Below, one piece after another: positions 56,169-64,000 of a stretch of DNA of 64,000 bases. The stretch is from Anoplopoma fimbria. Its lineage: Eukaryota > Chordata > Actinopteri > Perciformes > Anoplopomatidae. Position 1 is the stretch's first letter, and every line of letters starts with the position of its first letter. The translations under genes were made by a program, and so were the position numbers. The notes beneath the pieces were generated by a model, which did no database searches, was not told the origin of the DNA, and saw only the letters and a list, made by a program, of their open reading frames with translations. The stretch lies in assembly GCF_027596085.1 (NCBI RefSeq), contig NC_072469.1, positions 19,288,281 to 19,352,280 of the forward strand, given 5' to 3'.

Positions 56169-57539
56169 TACTCTTCCACTTCCTCTTTTTCTCGTCCAGA
56201 TCTCATCTATTACACTAGGGTTGGCATTTTAGAGCTAAACGAACCGTTAAATGGGAATTATATTCTGCCACTAGTGACATCCCTAATTTGGAACTTGGGC
56301 TGTAATTGTCCTAATTGTGTGACCCCTTCCTCACCTCGTTCACGTATTCTGTGCCTTTCCCTTTTTTTTTATCCACTCTCTTTCACTCAAACACATCCTG
56401 CACCTGAGCACGCAGTTTGTCTCCGTCCAGCATTCGCGCATTTGCAAGATGGGTGGTTAAATAATGGGAGAGCGTGATGCTGATGCATGCAGCAACACAC
56501 ACAAAGAGACAACTCAAAGGCACTCACAAACTCAGGCAGTATTTCCCTTTTCTCTCCTTCCTCCCCCATTTGCTCCCTCTATCTAATCTTTTCCTATCTC
56601 CACTGCTCCCCATCATCTTCTGCTTCCACATTTATCAATTCCTATCCATTTATTCTCTCATCTCACTCCACACTTACCTCCTCCACTCCCCCTTTGTTTT
56701 CCCTCATCCCATTTAAAGTCTCCATTTTTACCTTTTACCCATTTTTCATCTCCAATTTTACCTCCACTTATTTTCTTCCTTTTTTTTTTAAATCTTCTTT
56801 TTTTTGTCCCTGTCTTCTCACTCAATCTGAACACTATTTCCATTAGTGTTGGAATAACGGCTTTTAAAAGAAGAATTAGCTCCCTTCACTAATGATTAAG
56901 AATCATTCCTTTCAGCGTAAACAACCTGTAAACAACCAATGGCACAAGGTTTGCACAAAAAAAAGGCCTTGTGCAGATGCATATAAACACACAGCAGTCA
57001 TTCTCTGACACACATACTCACAGCAACAGTGGATTTTGTGTGCTAAAGCTGGTGAGTGCTGTACTTCAGTTGCCTTGACGGTCACGAATGTCCAATGGTA
57101 AAAGCCAGTTTCCATTTCTTTGTCACTGTTGCTCCTCTTTCTCTTTTGAAAATGAACATTATGTTTATGTACCAGAAGTCATGGTCCCATCTGTCTGGCT
57201 GAGCCTCGAACAAACAGCCCTCTGCACTTGACCTGAACCTACATGTGTTGATGTAGGTGGTATCTTAGTAACCGCTTGAAATTATACAACACAGCTCAAC
57301 AACTCTTCCACCATTTTTAATTGGCTTGTGTTAAAATGTCTGGGAGGACGAGGTGTGCGTTTAAATCACAGGCAAATGTATTTTTTCGAACTGTTGTTTT
57401 TGTCATGAATACTTTCACACAGAACCCAATTATAATGCAGCGGGGAACTTTTTTTATTTTTCTCCGGAACACGGTTCAGATTTCTGTGAATAAGGCATCA
57501 ACCAATCAGGTTGTGTGGAACGCACATTAAAAATGTACA

Positions 57540-57960
57540 CTATAGTGTTCAACAACAGGAGGCTCCGTTGTCCGAACTAAAGCATGTGGGAGAAGTTTGC
57601 CTTTGGGCTTTCGGCCAAGAATCAACTTCAGGTTTTGGCAAAATTCCTACTTGATTAGGTTTTGTCGTATCTTTCATGCGACAGTGCTGTTGAAGTGATG
57701 AGGAAGGATGCTCCGCGGACACTGTTCTTGCTGGTATAATAAAGTTTATTACAAACAAGCAACACATGTCATGACGGACGTCTAGAGCGCCCGGAGGTCT
57801 CGAGTCGAATCTGTGAGTTCCCTGACTTTCGAGCTCTTACACCTCATTATATAGGGTACATGTTAATCACATTTGGGGGGGATGTCAAGACAATGTATGT
57901 GGCTCAGTCATTATACACACTTAATCACATTTGGCCCCTGGTATCCTGTCCATCTGCTTC
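57540..57960 (+). mobile_element. possible solo-LTR or retroelement fragment
   Basis: A locally GC-richer block in AT-rich intron contains GGTATAATAAAGTTTATTAC, a polyadenylation-signal-like core, followed by CGTCTAGAGCGCCCGGAGGTC. This layout resembles the R region of a long terminal repeat. Ends and target duplication were not identified, so the call is tentative. Confidence 0.3.
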
Positions 57961-58763
57961 CTGTACCCTATGTAAGACAAAAACACTTAGGTCCTTCGCT
58001 GTATTGTGCAAGACCTGAAAATATACCACAGTTTAATTAAAGATCCTGTATGAGTTGGAATTAACACTTTCTGGTCGAAAGCGTTGATGGCAAACTTGTG
58101 TTGTCAGCACCAAGACGGCAAACTGTAATACTTCTTTCAATCTTGACAAAGGCAGCCAGTATCAGATTTATTCACGTATGTGCACACATTCACTTTGACT
58201 CACAGAGCATTTGTTAGCTTATGAAAACACATGCTGTTTCTCTCTCTGTTGTCAGACATGCCTGAGGCGATTGATAGAATCATTTATAGAACCCAGGCTA
58301 ATGAAGAGAGACATTTTTCTGTCAGACAAATGAGATCATTAATCCAGTCAATTGTTCTTCGGTAAGAAGTGTCTCAGATGTGCACAGTTTAGAGGCAACA
58401 CAGATTCAAACATTCTCTGCTTATATGATGAAGCTTTGACTGAAACACTAGCCAGGCAAACATGTCTTCAAGACTTACAAAGTTACTCCAATTCACTATT
58501 TTGCAGTTGGTGGACAGGGCCTTGTAACTTATATCTGGTTACCTAAATTTGTGGCAATAATGTAACAAAAAAGTATAATTAAGTCTCTAATAACATAATA
58601 AAGGAATGCTGTAAATTCCTTGTCAATGATTTAGTTACACATAAACGTTTAAATTAATGACTGGGTGTAGCATTACTGACTCAAACTTTTTTTGTCCAAT
58701 ATAATTTTGTTAACCAATCATGTAATAAAATGGATTTTGTTCTCTAGTGCAAAGTAACACTGG

Positions 58764-58799
58764 CAGCGAAGTTCAGTTACAGCAAACTGAACTTCGCTG
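58764..58799. repeat. perfect foldback, 15-bp arms
   Basis: 58764-58778 and 58785-58799 are exact reverse complements with a six-base loop (ACAGCA). Confidence 0.93.
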
Positions 58800-58802
58800 T
58801 TA

Positions 58803-58849
58803 TCAAGTTATTATCACAAAACAGTTAATGTTTTGTGATAATAACTTGA
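58803..58849. repeat. perfect foldback, 21-bp arms
   Basis: 58803-58823 and 58829-58849 are exact reverse complements with a five-base loop (GTTAA). It starts four bases after the previous foldback ends. Confidence 0.95.
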
Positions 58850-60820
58850 CCGTCCTAAAATGAGATTGCTGATAGTGCTGCATAGCCAGCCCTTTTCTCT
58901 CTGCTAAGGAAAGCTTTCTTTTTCTGTCAGCAAAACTACATCTAGGTAATCTGGGGAGGATGGCATCAAGTTATGTTTTTGTCCACTCTCTGCAAAAAAC
59001 AAGTAAGTGATAAGGCAGCCATACACAGTGAAAATATAGAAAGGAGGGAAAATGTTTAGTGTGAGGAGAATAAATGGAGAATGCTGAAGAGAGAGACAAT
59101 AGAACAGAGGGAGCAACTGAAACTCTGTTCAGGTCGAGCAAAAAGGACTGTGCCATGGCCAACAATTGACTACTGATCTGATATGAGGGTGCATCATAGG
59201 GCTCTCAGTGACAAAAGATTGGAATTGGAAAAACTTACTAACAGGCGGACCATAGAGGTGAGAAAAACTCCTAAAGCTTTATTTATGGCTTTTATTATGT
59301 TTCCATCTGCATCGTTTCAATAAATATTCAAGTTCTAGTTCTTAATTGTCATAAAAACACATTAGAAAAGCCGACGGAGGAAAGATAGTGAGTGATGGAC
59401 ACAGGAGGAGAGGTAAGAAACAGGGGTGGCCGGAGATGTGAGACGAGTGTGGTTCCGGATAATGAGGCTGTGTGTATGCGCGGCGCTGTGACAGTCCACT
59501 CCTTAGGCACTTCTGCTCTCAATTATTGCCACACAAGTCACAGCAAGCAAACCGCTGTGATATTCCACACACACTCATAGGTCTCAACCATAGATTTGTT
59601 CTGCAGCGCTGGTTAACCACTTGTTTATTTTTTTCTTTTGCCTGTGGTTTTTAATGTTCATCATTAACCTTTACAAATGCAGCAGTGGCAGACGATTTCT
59701 TTTTCTCTCTTCTCTCGAGCTCATGTGTCCGTCTGTAGAAAAAAACTTGCAATAATGATGCACTGCTGTGAAACGTGAACAAGTCTAGCTTCTAGACATC
59801 CAAGTGAACTGTGAAAGTTTACCAGAAAATATGATATTTTTAACTAATCTTCAATGAGAGTTGCACTTCCCTGCTCTGGCTATTCTGTCACCTCACACCT
59901 GTTAGTTACATTGGTTTTATCTTTTGTATTAGTATATTTCCTGCTGATTTAAAAACTAGGAAAAATTATAATCTGAAGAAGGAATCTTTTTATTTTTTTA
60001 ACTGTTTGTGATAATGTCATTATTAATTTAATTATCCCTTTATATTACATCTATTATCCCTTTTTATTAGCCTATTGTGCCCACATACTGCCCGATAGTG
60101 TCACGTCTTTCATTACACGACTAATGTTCTGGTTACAGTGTCATTAATTTGTGAAGGCACTCAAGGCAAGAAGCAAGTCAGGGGCCGACAGAGAACAAGA
60201 GCTAATATATATCGAAACACAAGAGAGAGGAGAACTATCACCAGTGCCCTCGGGCGTCTCTCTCGCTCTAGTGTCTCTCTCTCGCTCTCCCCATCGCCCT
60301 AGTGTCCGCCTATCCTTTTCCCCTCCTTTTTCTTACCCCCTGTAGACAAGATGCTAATTAACGTTAAATGATCTTTTCCATCTTTCCCGGCTTTAAATGC
60401 ACTGATGAGAATCCTCCTTCCTTCCCCCCCCCCCACACACACAGCCATTACAGGCAGGGGCAGGAGTGCTCAGTGTGTTCAGTCAGTTGATAAGAGGCAT
60501 TCAAGGCTGACGTATAAAGTTAGGCTTTATATAGAACAGCAAATTAATAGATGGAATTAGCCTGAAACCCTTCTTGTGCCTTTCAGATAGGTTTGAACTG
60601 GAGACACTTGAAGACATCTGCAGGGATGGTGGTGGTTAAAGATTGTATAATTGCTAATGGGGGAAACAGCAGGCGTGTTTGAGAGGGTTGGGTTCGGGAT
60701 TCTTTTTTGACAAAGTGGTGTTTAGTGAGAGAGACTGTACAAGACATAGAGTGACAAAGTGTGATCTGTCCCAGAGAAGCCCATATCTTTTACAATCCAA
60801 AATGTGTGCTCCTGTTCGCT

Positions 60821-60834
60821 GTTGCCACGGTAAT
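60821..60834 (+). promoter_or_regulatory. RFX/X-box-like site with adjacent CRE-like TGCGTCA
   Basis: GTTGCCACGGTAAT has one perfect RFX half-site (GTTGCC) and one single-mismatch half-site. It is followed at once by TGCGTCA, one base from the CRE/AP-1-type TGACGTCA/TGAGTCA pattern. Function is inferred. Confidence 0.35.
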
Positions 60835-63569
60835 GCGTCATTGCCCGGGATAATGCTGTCATATGTTGTATTGACAGAGTTATGTGTCTTTTTCCCCACA
60901 CCATGTCTGTCTACCTGAATGCAACACTTACAGCTCATAGCCACAGAGGTGTCGGTGTCGAGGGAAAACCGTATAACATTTTACAGAACATTAAGTTGGA
61001 GTAATAAGGTGTTTGCAAGGACAGCATCGCTCTATTTTTTTCTCTCTCATTTCCTCGTTTTTGCTTTTTCTTCCTTTTGTATTTATTTTTCTCTCTTTCT
61101 CATTGGGCTTGTCATTTTCTCTCCCACAGTCTCTTAGTCAAACAGACTCATGCGACTCCCAAGGGTGATAAAGTTACGGCCCTAGTGTGTAGCTGTGTAT
61201 CTGTCTGGTGTTTGTGTGGATGGAGGTGTGTGGTTTAACTTTTGTAAAGACAACATCAGCTACTAGTGAAGCTTTGGGTGTGTGTGTATCTTTGTAGTTT
61301 TCAAAGCCTCTATGTCTCTCTGTCTCACTCAGTTCGTGTGTGTACTTCAGTGTGCGTGTGTGCATGTGTGTGTGCTTATTGGCGTTGCCATAGAGTGAGC
61401 TGTCCATGCATGCTGCCCACTGACTGAAGCATTCATCCAGCACGTCAAATACTCTCCTCACCCAGTCTGCCCAGTGTTGGGCAGAGTGCACAAATTTTGT
61501 TTTACCATGAGCAGAGACAATAAGTATTCATCATGGGATTAACCTGACTAGAAGAACAAAGTTCAATTGTAAAAAAGTAGAGAAATTGGTTTTAAAACAC
61601 CCAAATTGATCAACAAAACCCCATATCTAAGTGCAAGCAGGGTAGACAAACTTATATTAGACAAAATGAATAAATCCCATTCCTTCTAGTGCACACTGGA
61701 ATAAAATGGAACTGTAATTTTTAAAGGAATTTGAGTGGACTAGTTTTCCAGTAATACAAGAACCTTACAGAAATCATTTTCTTTCCTTAAAAGTAGTTAC
61801 ACATTTTTATATTTTTAATGCAAGATAAATCTGTCTGATGTACCAGCAGCTGCTGGAAGCTCAAATTACTTCTCCGTTTCAAGGCACAAAGATCAAATGG
61901 TACGGGCTGCTCTCGGTCATGTTTTGCTAGAGGTAAACTTGTTCACACTCCAAGGTAAAAGCAGTCTTTTGAAGTTCGCTGTAAATGCATTTGAATGTAA
62001 TGCAGAATAATAACAAGCTCATATGTTTAGGCATATGTTAAGCCCTTTTGATTGCGTAGACTAAATGATTGTCACACTCAAACATCTTTTTGGTAAGTAA
62101 GTGTCAGGTGCACATTATAAGAACTACCAATCAAACACTTTCAATAAAGATGGAACACTTTTAAGGAAAAGTTGGTCAGTTTACAGGTTATTGGATACAG
62201 AAAACCAGCATCCCATGTCAAAATAATTATAATTGCTCAGTTATGTTTTCAGATACTCAAAGCATAAATGTACCCTGAGTCTCTTCATTGGCATAGCAGA
62301 TTATTAAAAACATTTGAACAATGCAGAGCTTAAAATAGTTTTTACTTTGAAAAAACTTCATTGGTTTAGAGAATTCTATTCCAGTTATCCCTCTGAAACC
62401 TTTTCCAGTTGTTAGTATTTCACTTTCATATCTAAGTCTTTAATTTACTTTAAATCCATAACACTGTAAAAGGCCAAGGAAGTTATTAAAATTGTATCCA
62501 AATTAAATGTAATGTCATCTTACCCTTCAGAGACTAAGCTTCAACTTGTATGTGTGTGTTTGTTCATTGGTGCTATAGTAGTTGGAGCAAAACAAGGCTT
62601 ATCCTTCTACTGTTTCCTTAACAGCTGCTCTCCAATGACAGAAGTGATTGACATAAGGATCATTTCTAAATTCTTCAATGTATCCTCAATGTTTGACGTA
62701 TAGAATTTGTGTAGGAATTGTTTTCCCTTCTTGATAGAAATGTATTGATGTATCAATATGCTGCACATCACACCTCTGATTACAAGCTATTGTTTCAGAG
62801 AAGCATCAAACAGCTCATGTAGACTATGTGTTCCTGCCTTTGCTCTTTTCAGCCAAAATTAGACATCAGTCAATACAAAGAGCCTACAAGGGAGTCCATT
62901 ATCCACACATAAAATGCAGCACTCAGCATATAGCATTGTCAACAATTTGCTAATGGTTTTTGTTACTGCCAGTGGGTGCATTACAGTTCAACATAAGACA
63001 TTAAACTTGTTAATGATCTTCTGGGACTGAAGTAAAGGCAGGGCACGTGAGTTACAGGGGGATGAGTGTTTTTCACTTCATATTTTAGTCGAGAGAATAT
63101 AAGCTGCACAAAGCTACAGCTATAAAAAGAGACGGCATTCCCAGAAAATAAGGATATTTCTAGAAAGAGCAACAAAGGATGCTGTGCACTCGTGCCCATT
63201 ATGTCTCTCAACTCACAGAAAAACACATATTGTCCCAACGCACACACCAATAATACAAACATATCATTGAAAAACATTTTCTTGAGAGACAGGTTGAGCA
63301 ATACAAGCACAAAATGTGTGAATAAGTGTGATCACGCAATGCAACATCCCATCCGTGCAGTGACACAAAAGTTCCCACAAAGTATGCCTTATTTTTATTA
63401 TTTTATTATTTCTCCATATATTTCTTCTTTTTCATTCTGCAGCTTTTTTTTCTCCTTGTATCTATTTTCTTCTTCATGTTCCATACCCTTCTTCTTTATG
63501 TCATCTACTCTCTGAAATGCTCAGTGCTGCTAGGGTGGGCTCCAGGCACTACATATACAAAGGCACCAA

Positions 63570-63686
<117 letters not shown>

Positions 63687-63731
63687 AATACAACATATAC
63701 ACATTAATGCAGGACAGATATAACTAGATAT

Positions 63732-63777
63732 AAGCCAGAGCAATAATATTATTATATAACTATTATTGCTCTGGCTT
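63732..63777. repeat. perfect foldback, 17-bp arms
   Basis: 63732-63748 and 63761-63777 are exact reverse complements around an AT-rich 12-base loop. Confidence 0.95.
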
Positions 63778-63961
63778 CATGCCTGTAAAGAAGAATTGCC
63801 AATCCAGCATAAACTGCTGATGTGAGTGTTGATGATGGTGTATGCAAGAGAATGTGTGTGCGAGTGTGTGTTTCATGAGACACTCTGGCTGATGGACCAA
63901 ATTAATTGAGCATTTTAATAATGTATTCATTCAATTCGATGCAGAAAACATCCAGGTAGGA

Positions 63962-63963
<2 letters not shown>

Positions 63964-64000
<37 letters not shown>
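63964..64000 (+). repeat. (TG)n microsatellite, runs off the window
   Basis: 37 bp of TG up to the last base; it presumably continues. Confidence 0.97.

Overview
The window is vertebrate and almost certainly teleost genomic DNA. Genes are split into short exons with GT-AG introns, (CA)n/(TG)n microsatellites are very dense, and several dispersed repeats look like families common in bony fish. No gene is complete on the + strand. Nearly the whole window lies inside one large gene, a fish orthologue of contactin-associated protein-like 2 (cntnap2, Caspr2). The sequence alone does not say whether it is the a or b paralogue.

Twelve consecutive cntnap2 exons are recognised on the + strand between 4129 and 54303, 1,684 coding bases in all. 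Every splice phase is compatible and no stop or frameshift interrupts them. They encode, in order: the end of the F5/8 type C (discoidin) domain (4129-4276), laminin-G domain 1 (10042-15020), laminin-G domain 2 (16181-42821), the first EGF-like module (48601-48707), and the start of the fibrinogen-like region (51132-54303). Earlier exons lie upstream of base 1. The following exon, for the rest of the fibrinogen-like region and laminin-G 3, was not found before base 64000. The protein is a neurexin-superfamily adhesion receptor that pairs with contactin-2 and clusters Kv1 channels at axonal juxtaparanodes.

A second gene is nested antisense in the 16-kb cntnap2 intron. It is a four-exon C1q-domain gene (28933 down to 27061) encoding a predicted secreted protein of 340 residues: signal peptide, long coiled coil and C-terminal C1q domain, with no collagen repeat. 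It has a TATA-like box upstream and polyadenylation signals downstream. A decayed second copy of its first exon lies about 1.3 kb beyond its stop codon (about 25588-25725).

The rest is intron: about twenty long dinucleotide repeats, several of them right beside cntnap2 splice donors; a TTAA-flanked MITE; a tRNA-derived SINE fragment; several probable dispersed fish repeats; a degenerate protein-coding relic; diverged local duplications; and an unusual set of perfect or near-perfect inverted repeats with short loops, the largest having 40-bp arms. Four RFX (X-box)-like palindromes are candidate regulatory sites. I see no bacterial, viral or CRISPR-type system.
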